A stretch of DNA of 62,276 nucleotides from an uncultured Clostridia bacterium. GTDB lineage: Bacteria > Bacillota > Clostridia > Lachnospirales > CAG-274. Of this stretch, positions 34,974 through 43,736 are shown one piece after another. The stretch is taken from positions 1 through 62,276 of the forward strand of contig CALWLD010000012.1 in NCBI GenBank assembly GCA_944381435.1. Direction: 5' to 3'. Made by a program: the position numbers and the translations under genes. How positions within the stretch are numbered: position 1 is the stretch's first letter; every line of letters begins with the position of its first letter. Below the pieces are notes generated by a model, which saw nothing but the letters and a program-made list of their open reading frames with translations, was not told the origin of the DNA and made no database searches.

Positions 34974-36425
34974 TTATATTATAAGTTCTTTGACTTCTTT
35001 AGTTTCTATATCATTATAACATATTTTAAAATCATAAGTTTCTAAATTGGCTATTAAATTAGCAAAATTATTATCTTTTTCCCATTTAATATCAATTATA
35101 TTGCTTTCTACATCTTCATTTATTTTTATATTTCCATTAAAAGCGTCATAATTATTTCTAAATTTTAATAAATTTAAAAGTTTTTTAACAACTTCTCTTT
35201 CACATTCTTGTTTTATTTCATCTAAAGTATAATAATGCCTATTTATATTTCTACCAACTTTAGTTTCTTCTAATAATTCTATGTCGTTTTTACCAGCCAA
35301 AAGGCCTACATAATATATTTGAGGTATCCCTGGAGTAAAAATTTGTATTGCTCTTGATAATAAATATGATTTATCGTTATTTCCTAGGGCAGAATAATAA
35401 GTACAATTTATTTGATATATATCTAAGTTATTATACGCCATTGTGTTGTATATTCTTTTTATATTTGCTCCATTATCAAATAAATACTCTTTAGTAAACT
35501 CTATTTCTTCATCTGTCAAAATATCCTTTACATCTACTACTCCTATACCATCGTGTGTATCTAGTGTTGTAAATTGTTTTCTTGGGCATATTTTTAACCA
35601 GTTAATAAGTCTCTCGTTTTTACCAGAATATAGTGTGTATAAAAGTAACATAGGCAACACAAAATCATATACCCAATAACCTTTTTCTGCAAGTTTTAAT
35701 TGTATTGTATAATGTTCGTGTATCTCTGGCAATATTTCTACATTATTTTTTTCTAATACTTCTTTACATTCATCTAATATATTATATACATCTGGTTCTA
35801 CAAAAAAACAATTTGTTCCTTTCTTTTTAGTTGCATATGCAAAAGCATCTAGCCTAATTATACTTGCACCATTATTAGCTAAAAACATTAAGTTTTCTTT
35901 TGTAAATTTTTTTGTTGTCTCACTTTTTACATTCAAATCAACTTGTTCTTCATCAAATGTGCACCAAAGCTTTTCTTTTGTTCCATCTTTAAATTCTACC
36001 TCTATAAATGGGTCTCTAGGCTTTCTTTTATATACTTTTTCTAAATCGCTTTTTTGCTCTTCTTCATTATCCCAAAATTTATTATATCTTATAAATAAAT
36101 CCTTATATTCTGATTCATCTTTATTTTCTTTAAAATCTTTAAAATACTCACTGCTTGCTGATATATGATTTATCATATAGTCATACATAAGGTAATAATC
36201 TTTTGCAATATCATTTATATCGTTCCAGTCTCCAAAGTCTTTTTCAACTTCTCTATAAGTCATAGGGGCAAAGCCTCTATCTGCTGATGATGGGAAAAAA
36301 GGCAGTATATGTACACCATTTATAGCTTCTTTAAAATATGTATCTAAAACATATTTTAAATCTTTTAAATTTTTTCCCAAGCTATCGGCATAAGTTATAA
36401 TCATTGCTTTGTTTTCAAACTTCAT
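34974..36425 (-). CDS. gtfA: Sucrose phosphorylase (GH13)
   Basis: A 483-residue GH13_18 enzyme. It begins AMIITYADSLGKNLKDL and shows HILPFFPSSADRGFAP, the nucleophile region RLDAFAYATKK, the acid/base Glu in LPEIHEHYT and the third acid in LDTHDGIGVVD, all as in GtfA of Streptococcus mutans. It splits sucrose with phosphate to glucose-1-P and fructose in the cytoplasm. It follows the alpha-galactosidase gene by three bases, which fits use of the sucrose left after raffinose loses galactose. A sucrose-6-phosphate phosphorylase role is possible but the ABC importer argues for free sucrose. Confidence 0.92.
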   Translation of the reverse strand: MKFENKAMIITYADSLGKNLKDLKYVLDTYFKEAINGVHILPFFPSSADRGFAPMTYREVEKDFGDWNDINDIAKDYYLMYDYMINHISASSEYFKDFKENKDESEYKDLFIRYNKFWDNEEEQKSDLEKVYKRKPRDPFIEVEFKDGTKEKLWCTFDEEQVDLNVKSETTKKFTKENLMFLANNGASIIRLDAFAYATKKKGTNCFFVEPDVYNILDECKEVLEKNNVEILPEIHEHYTIQLKLAEKGYWVYDFVLPMLLLYTLYSGKNERLINWLKICPRKQFTTLDTHDGIGVVDVKDILTDEEIEFTKEYLFDNGANIKRIYNTMAYNNLDIYQINCTYYSALGNNDKSYLLSRAIQIFTPGIPQIYYVGLLAGKNDIELLEETKVGRNINRHYYTLDEIKQECEREVVKKLLNLLKFRNNYDAFNGNIKINEDVESNIIDIKWEKDNNFANLIANLETYDFKICYNDIETKEVKELII

Positions 36426-36428
36426 ATT

Positions 36429-38624
36429 TTATTCCTCCACTTCTTTTATATATATTTGGTATGCAGGAAATTCTCCAAAAGGATTTTTTAAAACTATACC
36501 ACCATTCATAAGCATATCTCCCATATATATTTTATCATCATTTTGTATTTTATATTTTTTATTTTTATCAAGACCTTTTAATTTTATATTTAAATTTAAT
36601 TTATTAGGGCCAACTTTTGTAACAACAACATTTAAAAGACTTTCTTTCAAATCTTCAGAAACAAATTGCCAAGCCGTATACCATTCTTCACTATTAGGTC
36701 TACTTAAACGATAGTATAAACCATTATGTATAATAGGTTGATATTTTATATAATCTCTAATTTGTTCTTTTACTTTTATTTTTTCTTCTTCACTTATTAG
36801 ACCTAAGTCCATCTCATAACCAAAGCTTCCAGACATAGCAACAACTGCTCTTGTATCTATATTTGTTTTCCTACCTGTTTGATGATTAGGTATAGCCGAA
36901 ACGTGAGACCCAACGGCAGATATAGGATATATAAATGACGTACCATATTGTATTTCTAGTCTTTCAATAGCATCTGTATTATCGCTACACCATATTTGTG
37001 GAGAGTAATATAACATACCAATATCAAATCTTCCGCCACCTCCACTGCAACCTTCTAATAAAATATTAGGATATTTTGTAATTATTCTTTCTAAAAGATT
37101 GTAAAGTCCTAAAATATATCTATGGTAAAACTCTCCTTGTCTATCTTTTGTAATATTTGCACTAAATGCATCACAAATGCTTCTATTCATATCCCATTTT
37201 ATATATTCTATATTGGCACTATCTAGTATAGACGATATAGATTCAAATAAATATTCTCTAACATCATCTCTAGACATATCTAATACTAACTGATTTCTTG
37301 ATTTATTAGGACTTCTATTTGGAACTTTCACAACCCAATCTGGATTTTTTTTAAACAGGTCACTATCTTCAGATATCATTTCTGGTTCAAACCATATACC
37401 AAATTTCATACCCATATTATTAATATTTTTAACTAGGGTAGGGAGGCCATTTTTTAGTTTATTTTTATTTACAAACCAATCTCCAAGCCCTGAATTATCA
37501 TCATTTCTTTTACCAAACCAACCATCATCTAAAACAAACATCTCTATGCCTAAATCTGAGGCTTGCCTTGCAATATTTATTATCTTATCATCATCAAAAT
37601 CAAAATAAGTAGCTTCCCAATTATTTATTAATATAGGACGTCTTTCTAATTTATATTTTCCTCTACAAATGTTATTTCTTATAGCTTTATGAAAATTGTG
37701 TGATAATTTTGATAAACCTTTATCACTAAATGTTATTAAAACTTGAGGAGTTTCAAAAATTTCATCTTTTTTTATTTCATATTGAAAATTTTCACAATTT
37801 ATACCTATATTAGCCCTTATTTGTTCTAGCTGGTCTCTTTCAATTTCTATTAAAAAGTTACCACTGTATACTAAAGCCATACCATAACAATTTCCATAGT
37901 CTTCCGTTGTATTTTTTTCACATAAAATTAAAGCAGGATTATGTTGATGGCTTGATGTACCCCTTTTACTACTAATAGAAGTTATTCCATGTGGTAAAGT
38001 TGTTCTTTCAGTTAGTCTTTCCATAGCGTGTCTACCATAAAAATGCATAATTTCTAAATCTTTATAGTAAAAATCTAAGCAAGAAGACATAATTTTATTT
38101 AATTTTATTGTGTTATTACTACTATTTTTTAATGTAGCAGACCTTGCAATAATGTCCATTTCATAGAAAATAGTATAGTTTAAAGTAATTTCTATATTTG
38201 TTATTTTATCTTTTAGATAAATTTCTAATGTTTTAGGGTTATCTCCATTATCGTATATATAAGGCATTCCTTCTATTTTCTTAACACCATCTTTTATTTT
38301 ATATCCAGTATATTTAGGCTGAAATACATTACAACCATTTTCTTCATTTAAACTTATACTACTAATTCTATAATCACCAATACCAACACTAGAATATTCT
38401 TGTGGTAAAACATCTAAAGAAAATGTTCTATCTTTTGCTTCAAAGGGATTTCCGGAAAAAGAAATATCTGTTTTAGTAATTAAATATTCCATATCTCCTT
38501 GTTCTATTTTTTCACCATAATATATATGTGCTAAAAAATCAAACTCATCAACTTTCATTTGATATGTAGAATTTTTTGTTTGTAAAGTAAACATATTTTT
38601 TTGTTCATTAAAAAATATACACAT
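36429..38624 (-). CDS. aga: Alpha-galactosidase (GH36)
   Basis: A 731-residue cytoplasmic GH36 enzyme (no signal peptide). An N-terminal beta-supersandwich is followed by the catalytic barrel with FVLDDGWFGKR, the nucleophile Asp in YIKWDMNR and the acid/base Asp in WCSDNTDAIERL; LLEGCSGGGGRFD is also typical. It removes alpha-1,6-galactose from raffinose, melibiose and stachyose brought in by MsmEFG. GGAGG precedes the ATG. The gene lies 15 bases after msmG and three before gtfA, within one transcript. Confidence 0.95.
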   Translation of the reverse strand: MCIFFNEQKNMFTLQTKNSTYQMKVDEFDFLAHIYYGEKIEQGDMEYLITKTDISFSGNPFEAKDRTFSLDVLPQEYSSVGIGDYRISSISLNEENGCNVFQPKYTGYKIKDGVKKIEGMPYIYDNGDNPKTLEIYLKDKITNIEITLNYTIFYEMDIIARSATLKNSSNNTIKLNKIMSSCLDFYYKDLEIMHFYGRHAMERLTERTTLPHGITSISSKRGTSSHQHNPALILCEKNTTEDYGNCYGMALVYSGNFLIEIERDQLEQIRANIGINCENFQYEIKKDEIFETPQVLITFSDKGLSKLSHNFHKAIRNNICRGKYKLERRPILINNWEATYFDFDDDKIINIARQASDLGIEMFVLDDGWFGKRNDDNSGLGDWFVNKNKLKNGLPTLVKNINNMGMKFGIWFEPEMISEDSDLFKKNPDWVVKVPNRSPNKSRNQLVLDMSRDDVREYLFESISSILDSANIEYIKWDMNRSICDAFSANITKDRQGEFYHRYILGLYNLLERIITKYPNILLEGCSGGGGRFDIGMLYYSPQIWCSDNTDAIERLEIQYGTSFIYPISAVGSHVSAIPNHQTGRKTNIDTRAVVAMSGSFGYEMDLGLISEEEKIKVKEQIRDYIKYQPIIHNGLYYRLSRPNSEEWYTAWQFVSEDLKESLLNVVVTKVGPNKLNLNIKLKGLDKNKKYKIQNDDKIYMGDMLMNGGIVLKNPFGEFPAYQIYIKEVEE

Positions 38625-38639
38625 ATTTTAACCTCCTAT

Positions 38640-39464
38640 TTATAATTTACCACCAGATGTAGCAATACCTTCTATAAATTGTTTTTGGAATATTACATAT
38701 ATTACTATCATAGGTACACAGGCTAATAAAGAAGCCGCCATAAGTTGTGGGTAATTATTGCTGTATTGTCCTTGCATTTTTGCTAAAGCAGATGCTAAAG
38801 GCATAACACTTTTATTTACTATAAGTGGCCACATCAAGTCTTTATATGCAAAAAGTGCTGTAAATATACCTAATGCTATCATAGCAGACCTTGTTAAAGG
38901 AGACATTATGTATAAAAATGTTTGAGGTATATTGCAACCATCTAAAAGGGCAGCTTCTTCTAGTTCTTTAGGTAACGACATATAAGCTTGCCTTAATAAA
39001 AATGTTCCAAAAGCACTAACAAGCCCTGGAAAAACTAAAGCAAAAATAGTATTAAGCATATTCATTTTACTTACCATTACATATTGAGGAATTATAAATA
39101 TTTGTGATGGTATCATCATCTGAAAAAGAACCAAAGAAAATAAAAAATTTTTATACTTAAAATTTAACCTTGCAAAAGCATATCCTGCCATAGTTGATGT
39201 TAAAACAGCACATAAAACTCTACCAGCAATCATCAAAATTGTATTTAAGTATAATTTTAAAAAGTCCATATTTTTTATAACAACTTTAAAATTATCTAAT
39301 CTAAACTCTTTTGGGAAAATAACAAAAGGGTCTACAGAAGTTGACTCACTCACTGTTTTAAAAGATGTTAACATCATCCATACAAACGGTACAAGCATAG
39401 TTATAGAAACTATTATTAAAAAAACATTTATTACTATACTATTTACTTTATTTGACTTATCCAT
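38640..39464 (-). CDS. msmG: Sugar ABC transporter permease (MsmG type)
   Basis: A 274-residue membrane protein of the carbohydrate uptake-1 permease family with six predicted helices; the first is INVFLIIVSITMLVPFVWMM, and the coupling EAA loop is LPKELEEAALLDGCN near residue 175. It pairs with MsmF to import alpha-galactosides. No ATPase gene lies in the operon, so a shared MsmK-type ATPase from elsewhere is probably used, as is common in Firmicutes. Confidence 0.92.
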   Translation of the reverse strand: MDKSNKVNSIVINVFLIIVSITMLVPFVWMMLTSFKTVSESTSVDPFVIFPKEFRLDNFKVVIKNMDFLKLYLNTILMIAGRVLCAVLTSTMAGYAFARLNFKYKNFLFSLVLFQMMIPSQIFIIPQYVMVSKMNMLNTIFALVFPGLVSAFGTFLLRQAYMSLPKELEEAALLDGCNIPQTFLYIMSPLTRSAMIALGIFTALFAYKDLMWPLIVNKSVMPLASALAKMQGQYSNNYPQLMAASLLACVPMIVIYVIFQKQFIEGIATSGGKL

Positions 39465-39479
39465 AACATACCTCCTATA

Positions 39480-40373
39480 CTAATTGTAATGTACCCATTT
39501 TTTCTGTGCTTTCATTTGCACTAATGTTATAACCATTATTATCATTATAAGTAAAACAACAATAGCAGAGCCAACACCTCTATTGTTTTCTACAAAAGAG
39601 TATTGATAAAATAAATATACCAAAGATTGTGTTTTAACTAATGCTGGGTTTGTCTTATCTATAATCATAAATATTAAATCAAATACTTGCAATGCTCCTA
39701 TAACTCTTGTTATGGCAACAAAAAATATTGTTGGTGATAATAATGGGATTGTTATTTTAAAAAATTGTTTTATAGGAGATGCACCATCTATACTTGAAGC
39801 CTCATAATAATCTTTTGGAATTTCTTGTAATCCAGATAAAAACAGTATCATATTATATCCTATTATAGACCAGATACCTACTAATGCAAGGGAATAAATA
39901 GCTATATCAGGATTTGATATCCAATTTATATTTAAATTAAACATATTGTTTAATAACCCAAATTCTGAATTGAAAAGCCATTTCCAAACCATAGCAATGG
40001 CAGCTGGAGCAGCAACCATAGGCAAGAACATAATTGTCCTATATATAGATATTCCCTTTACTTTTCTATTTAACAAAACTGCCAAAATTAAAGATATAAT
40101 AATAGATACAGGAACTTCTATTATTGTGTACTTAAAAGTATTTATAATAGCTTGCCAAATATTTGGGTCAGATAAAATTGTCTTATAGTTATCAAGCCCC
40201 ACAAAAGTATTGCCTTTGCCAAAATCTCCCACCTTAAAAAAACTTTGATATATTGTACTTATAGCTGGTATTATGTTTAAAATAAATAGCCCTAGTATTG
40301 TAGGAAAAACAAAAGCTAATCCCCATACATTCTCCATCTTTCGTCTTTTTGACATTTTTGACCTATTTTTCAT
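39480..40373 (-). CDS. msmF: Sugar ABC transporter permease (MsmF type)
   Basis: A 297-residue permease with six helices (the first WGLAFVFPTILGLFILNIIP) and the coupling EAA loop IPKDYYEASSIDGASPIKQF near residue 200. It is the partner of MsmG, 15 bases upstream of it, and follows msmE after a 96-base gap that carries a stable hairpin. The assignment to alpha-galactosides rests on the linked alpha-galactosidase and sucrose phosphorylase genes. Confidence 0.92.
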   Translation of the reverse strand: MKNRSKMSKRRKMENVWGLAFVFPTILGLFILNIIPAISTIYQSFFKVGDFGKGNTFVGLDNYKTILSDPNIWQAIINTFKYTIIEVPVSIIISLILAVLLNRKVKGISIYRTIMFLPMVAAPAAIAMVWKWLFNSEFGLLNNMFNLNINWISNPDIAIYSLALVGIWSIIGYNMILFLSGLQEIPKDYYEASSIDGASPIKQFFKITIPLLSPTIFFVAITRVIGALQVFDLIFMIIDKTNPALVKTQSLVYLFYQYSFVENNRGVGSAIVVLLIMIIMVITLVQMKAQKKWVHYN

Positions 40374-40397
40374 AATCTATCCTCCTTTTTGAGATTA

Positions 40398-40436
40398 AAT
40401 ATAACAAGATTAGTTTAAAACTAACCTTGTTATATT
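40398..40436 (-). promoter_or_regulatory. Intercistronic hairpin between msmE and msmF
   Basis: A 19-base stem with one A-C mismatch and a tiny loop lies just after the msmE stop. There is no T-run, so it more likely protects the msmE transcript or attenuates partly, giving more binding protein than permease, as in malE-malF. Confidence 0.6.
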
Positions 40437-40469
40437 ACTAAAAGTTATAAAAAATTTATTTATTAGTTT

Positions 40470-41726
40470 TTATTGTTCATTTTTTAACATTTCATTCATT
40501 TTTTCTGCAATTATATTACAATTTTCTTCCATACTTATATTACCACTCCAGCTTTCTTTAAGTTGTTGTTGCATCATATTCATCCAAGCTAAAGTATCTT
40601 TTGAAAAAGGTCTTATAACAAGCTCTGCATTGTTTTCATCTAAAACATCTAAATATGCTTGTAAATTAAATGGTGCTGAATTAACCCAATTGTCAGAAAC
40701 ACCTTCATATGCTGACATTGTAATACCTAAATCTGCTTGCTTTCTTTGCATATCTTCACTGCCTAACCATTCTGCAAGCTTTAAAGCTCCTTCTGGATTT
40801 TTAGTATTTGCAGAAACTGCCCAACCAAGACCATTAAATAAAGAAACTCTTTTACCATCACTATTTTTAGGAATAATAGCAACATCACAGTTTTGTACAA
40901 TATATTCATTTTCTTTAAATGGAGCAACCATCCAAGAACCTTGTGTAAGCATAGCAATTTTTCCAGAGCTTAATAAAGTATCTGTTCCTGTTTCTGCCAT
41001 TACATTTACTGGAGGCATAACAGTTTTTACCATTTCATCAACAAAATTCATCGCTTTTATTGTATTTTCATTATTAAATTCTGATTTGCTTTTATCATCG
41101 GATATTACACTACCACCCATAGAATAAATAACATTATAATATCCATCTTGGTCATTTGTTGGGTTCATTGCTAAGCCATATTGGCTTCCATCTTCTTTTG
41201 TAAGTTTTTTTGCTGCATCATAAAATGTTTCCCAAGTCCATGTTTCATCTGGATAAGGTATATTAGCTTCATCAAACATAGTTTTATTATACCATAATGC
41301 AATAGTATCTATATCTTTTGGTATGGCATATATTTTCCCATCATATGTATACATGTCTAAAATATCTTCATTAAATTTATCTAGATTTAAAATGCTACTT
41401 TCGTCTGCCAAAGTTGTTAAATCAAATAATATACCATTTTTCATATATTTTGTAGCTTGATTTGAATGCATCCAAAATACATCTGGCATATCTCCACCAG
41501 AAGCACCTGCTTCTAATAGTGTCCAATAGCTATCCCAAGTTATAACTTGTAGTTCTGTTTTTATTCCTGTTTCTTTTGTAAATTCATCTAATATTTGTTT
41601 TAACCCTGGCTCTTGCCCTTGATCCCAAATGGCTATTGTTAGGTTATCTGAACTTTTACTTCCACATCCTGTTATAGATAACATTGTGATTACAAAAATT
41701 AAAATAAATGATAAAATTTTCTTCAT
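40470..41726 (-). CDS. msmE: Sugar ABC transporter substrate-binding lipoprotein (MsmE type)
   Basis: A 418-residue family-1 solute-binding protein. The signal peptide is MKKILSFILIFVITMLSI with the lipobox SITGC, so it is tethered outside the membrane. LTIAIWDQGQEPGLKQILDEF starts the binding fold and YAIPKDIDTIALWYNKTMFD is typical. The ATG at 41726 follows GGGTGG; the GTG at 41735 is part of that region. It is the first gene of the operon, divergent from msmR. Confidence 0.92.
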   Translation of the reverse strand: MKKILSFILIFVITMLSITGCGSKSSDNLTIAIWDQGQEPGLKQILDEFTKETGIKTELQVITWDSYWTLLEAGASGGDMPDVFWMHSNQATKYMKNGILFDLTTLADESSILNLDKFNEDILDMYTYDGKIYAIPKDIDTIALWYNKTMFDEANIPYPDETWTWETFYDAAKKLTKEDGSQYGLAMNPTNDQDGYYNVIYSMGGSVISDDKSKSEFNNENTIKAMNFVDEMVKTVMPPVNVMAETGTDTLLSSGKIAMLTQGSWMVAPFKENEYIVQNCDVAIIPKNSDGKRVSLFNGLGWAVSANTKNPEGALKLAEWLGSEDMQRKQADLGITMSAYEGVSDNWVNSAPFNLQAYLDVLDENNAELVIRPFSKDTLAWMNMMQQQLKESWSGNISMEENCNIIAEKMNEMLKNEQ

Positions 41727-41803
41727 AAAAACCACCCTTTTTGTTATTTTTTTACTATTTTTTTGATTTTTTTGAGACTTTTGATGTATTTATATTACAA
41801 TTT

Positions 41804-41833
41804 ATTATGTATATATAATACATTATTGTTCAA
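41804..41833 (-). promoter_or_regulatory. Candidate promoter of the msm operon
   Basis: On the minus strand TTGAAC (41833-41828) and CATAAT (41809-41804) are 18 bases apart, about 80 bases before msmE. The imperfect -10 fits an activator-dependent promoter. The region between msmR and msmE is full of TATATA palindromes that may include the MsmR site. Confidence 0.45.
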
Positions 41834-41871
41834 TTTTTTGAAATATATATATACTATTAAAATATGTATTA

Positions 41872-41900
41872 TTTACATTTTTTATAAAATATAGTAAAAT
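41872..41900 (+). promoter_or_regulatory. Promoter of msmR
   Basis: TTTACA (41872-41877), a 17-base spacer and TAAAAT (41895-41900), 61 bases before the TTG start. Confidence 0.5.
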
Positions 41901-41960
41901 CAACTAGAATTTATACATATAATGTATTATAATTTATTATATATAAAGGAGGATATAATT

Positions 41961-42809
41961 TTGAACGATTTATTTTTCCACGTATTTAATGATGCTAATT
42001 TTATAGATATTAAAATTTATCAATATGGTTATGAAAAGTGTAAACCTGCTCATTCTTTTGGGCCTGCACTTAGACAACATTATTTATTTCATTATATAAT
42101 TTCTGGTAAAGGTAAACTTGTTTTAGAAAATTCTAATAATACTAACAATATGTATAATTTATCTTCTGGTGAAGGATTTCTAATATCTCCAAATAAATGT
42201 TGCCATTATATAGCTGATGAGCAATACCCTTGGGAGTACATATGGATTGAATTTAGTGGTTTAAAAATTGATGAATTTATAAAAATTAGCGGTTTATCTT
42301 GTGATAACCCTATTTATAAATCTGATAATAAATCAAGTATACAATTAAAGAATAAAATGTTTGATATTTTAAATTCTAATAAAGATGACCCTCTAGAGGC
42401 AATGGGTCATTTATATTTATTTTTATTTTTATTAAAAAATTCTAATCAAGGTAGAATGAAACCTACCTGTGGAGACTTAAAAAATTTTTATGTTAGAGAG
42501 GCTATAAACTATATAGAAAATAATTATCAAAATAATATAACTATAGAAGAAATTTCTGCTTTTTTAGGACTTAATAAAAGTTATTTTGGTAAAATATTTA
42601 AAGAAGTTATTAATAGTAATCCTCAAGAATTTTTAATAAAATATAGAATGTCTAAAGCTTGCCAATTATTAAAAACTTCTAATTTTTCCATTAAAGAAGT
42701 TGGAGAAAAGGTTGGTTATATAAACCCGCTACATTTTTCTAAAATATTTAAAAATACATTTAATATATCTCCTAGAGAATGGAAGGTTAAAAACCAATAT
42801 AAAAATTAA
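41961..42809 (+). CDS. msmR: AraC-family regulator of the raffinose operon
   Basis: A 282-residue regulator with an N-terminal cupin (PAHSFGPALRQHYLFHYI, then GEGFLISPNKCCHYIAD) and a C-terminal AraC double helix-turn-helix (about 180-280: ITIEEISAFLGLNKSYFGKIF, with the closing VGYINPLHFSKIFKNTF and SPREW). It faces msmEFG-aga-gtfA, exactly as MsmR does in S. mutans, so it is likely an inducer-dependent activator. The start is the TTG at 41961, nine bases after AAAGGAGG; the in-frame ATG at 41922 lacks a site. Confidence 0.9.
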   Translation: MNDLFFHVFNDANFIDIKIYQYGYEKCKPAHSFGPALRQHYLFHYIISGKGKLVLENSNNTNNMYNLSSGEGFLISPNKCCHYIADEQYPWEYIWIEFSGLKIDEFIKISGLSCDNPIYKSDNKSSIQLKNKMFDILNSNKDDPLEAMGHLYLFLFLLKNSNQGRMKPTCGDLKNFYVREAINYIENNYQNNITIEEISAFLGLNKSYFGKIFKEVINSNPQEFLIKYRMSKACQLLKTSNFSIKEVGEKVGYINPLHFSKIFKNTFNISPREWKVKNQYKN

Positions 42810-42850
42810 AGTTGTTATCTATGTTTTAAAACATAGATAACAACTTTAAT
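42805..42850 (+). terminator. Terminator of msmR
   Basis: A perfect 46-base palindrome that includes the msmR stop codon (42807-42809), followed by TTTTT. Confidence 0.88.
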
Positions 42851-42873
42851 TTTTTGCCTAACAGGCTTTATAT

Positions 42874-42950
42874 AAACCACCAGCTATAAAGAGCACCCCA
42901 AATGTTAGACTAAAATAACATTTGGGGCGCACTTCATCAACGGGTGGTTT
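42874..42950. repeat. Nested-hairpin element (REP/IS200-end-like)
   Basis: Outer arms AAACCACC (42874) and GGTGGTTT (42943-42950), inner 12-base perfect arms CCCCAAATGTTA (42896) and TAACATTTGGGG (42916-42927), and imperfect pairing between. The whole 77 bases folds as one long hairpin. It is more GC-rich than its surroundings and has no T-run. No transposase gene is near and I saw no second copy here. Confidence 0.6.
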
Positions 42951-42969
42951 TGATTTGAATATTTGTTTT

Positions 42970-43716
42970 TTATTTTTTATCCTTATCTTTATCTTTATCT
43001 TCTGTACTATTGATATCTTCTTTTTCTATATTATTTTTATCTTCGTTATTTTTATTTATTTTTTTTATAACCTCACCCATACTAGAAAAGTTTTTACCTT
43101 CTATCTTTAAGATTTTATCTTCTAAATCTAACAACTGGGCTTGCTTTTTCTTAACTATATGAGAATAACCTCTAGACATATCATTTTTTATTTCTATGTC
43201 TAGTGAAGTTTTATCTCTTTCAAGGTTTGCCTTTAATTGCCTGTTATCTCTAATTCCGTCTAAGGTTAAAGATATATCAACAGTGTTTTTTATTTCTTCT
43301 TTTTCTATATCTTCTTTAGTTTTTTGTTTTTCTGCTTTTTCCTTTTTTTCTTCTTGTTCTTTTTTTAGTTTTTCAAGCTCTTCTTTTCTTTCGCTAGCTT
43401 CTATTTCGGCAATCTTTTTATCTATAGAGGCAAGTTGCTCTTCATAAATACCTAATTGTAATTCTATCTCATCATCATCTAAGCCTTTATCTCTAGCCAT
43501 TTTAAGATAAGCTTCTTTAAGCTCTTGTATTGTGCTTTTTTGTTTGTTAAGGTTTTCTATAAGCTTGTTTTTTCTAGCATCTTTAGAAATAGCAAGGTTA
43601 TTTCCCGCTTGTTGCTCTTGTTCATTTTTATTTTTTATATTGTTTTTATTTTGTTTACCCTTATAGCTTAAACCTAAAAGGTTATTTTGCATTAAAGCAC
43701 TATTATTTATCCTCAT
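42970..43716 (-). CDS. Charged coiled-coil protein, function unknown
   Basis: A 248-residue hydrophilic protein without signal peptide or membrane helices. It begins MRINNSALMQNNLLGLSYKG, an Asn-rich start like that of some flagellum-linked proteins, then ISKDARKNKL, then two helical coiled-coil regions (about 50-135 and 165-215), the first ending in a Lys/Glu run. It ends in an (EDK)-like acidic-basic repeat encoded by a near-perfect six-base repeat. It is 20 bases after the reductase gene. I do not recognise it. Confidence 0.65.
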   Translation of the reverse strand: MRINNSALMQNNLLGLSYKGKQNKNNIKNKNEQEQQAGNNLAISKDARKNKLIENLNKQKSTIQELKEAYLKMARDKGLDDDEIELQLGIYEEQLASIDKKIAEIEASERKEELEKLKKEQEEKKEKAEKQKTKEDIEKEEIKNTVDISLTLDGIRDNRQLKANLERDKTSLDIEIKNDMSRGYSHIVKKKQAQLLDLEDKILKIEGKNFSSMGEVIKKINKNNEDKNNIEKEDINSTEDKDKDKDKK

Positions 43717-43736
43717 TTTATCCCTCTTTTCGATAA

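Noticed and set aside
41922-41960. ATG start for msmR at 41922
   Set aside because: No ribosome binding site, and it would add residues before the conserved cupin. AAAGGAGG supports the TTG at 41961.
42874-42950. Intact IS200/IS605 insertion sequence
   Set aside because: Only an end-like hairpin is present; there is no tnpA or tnpB reading frame nearby.
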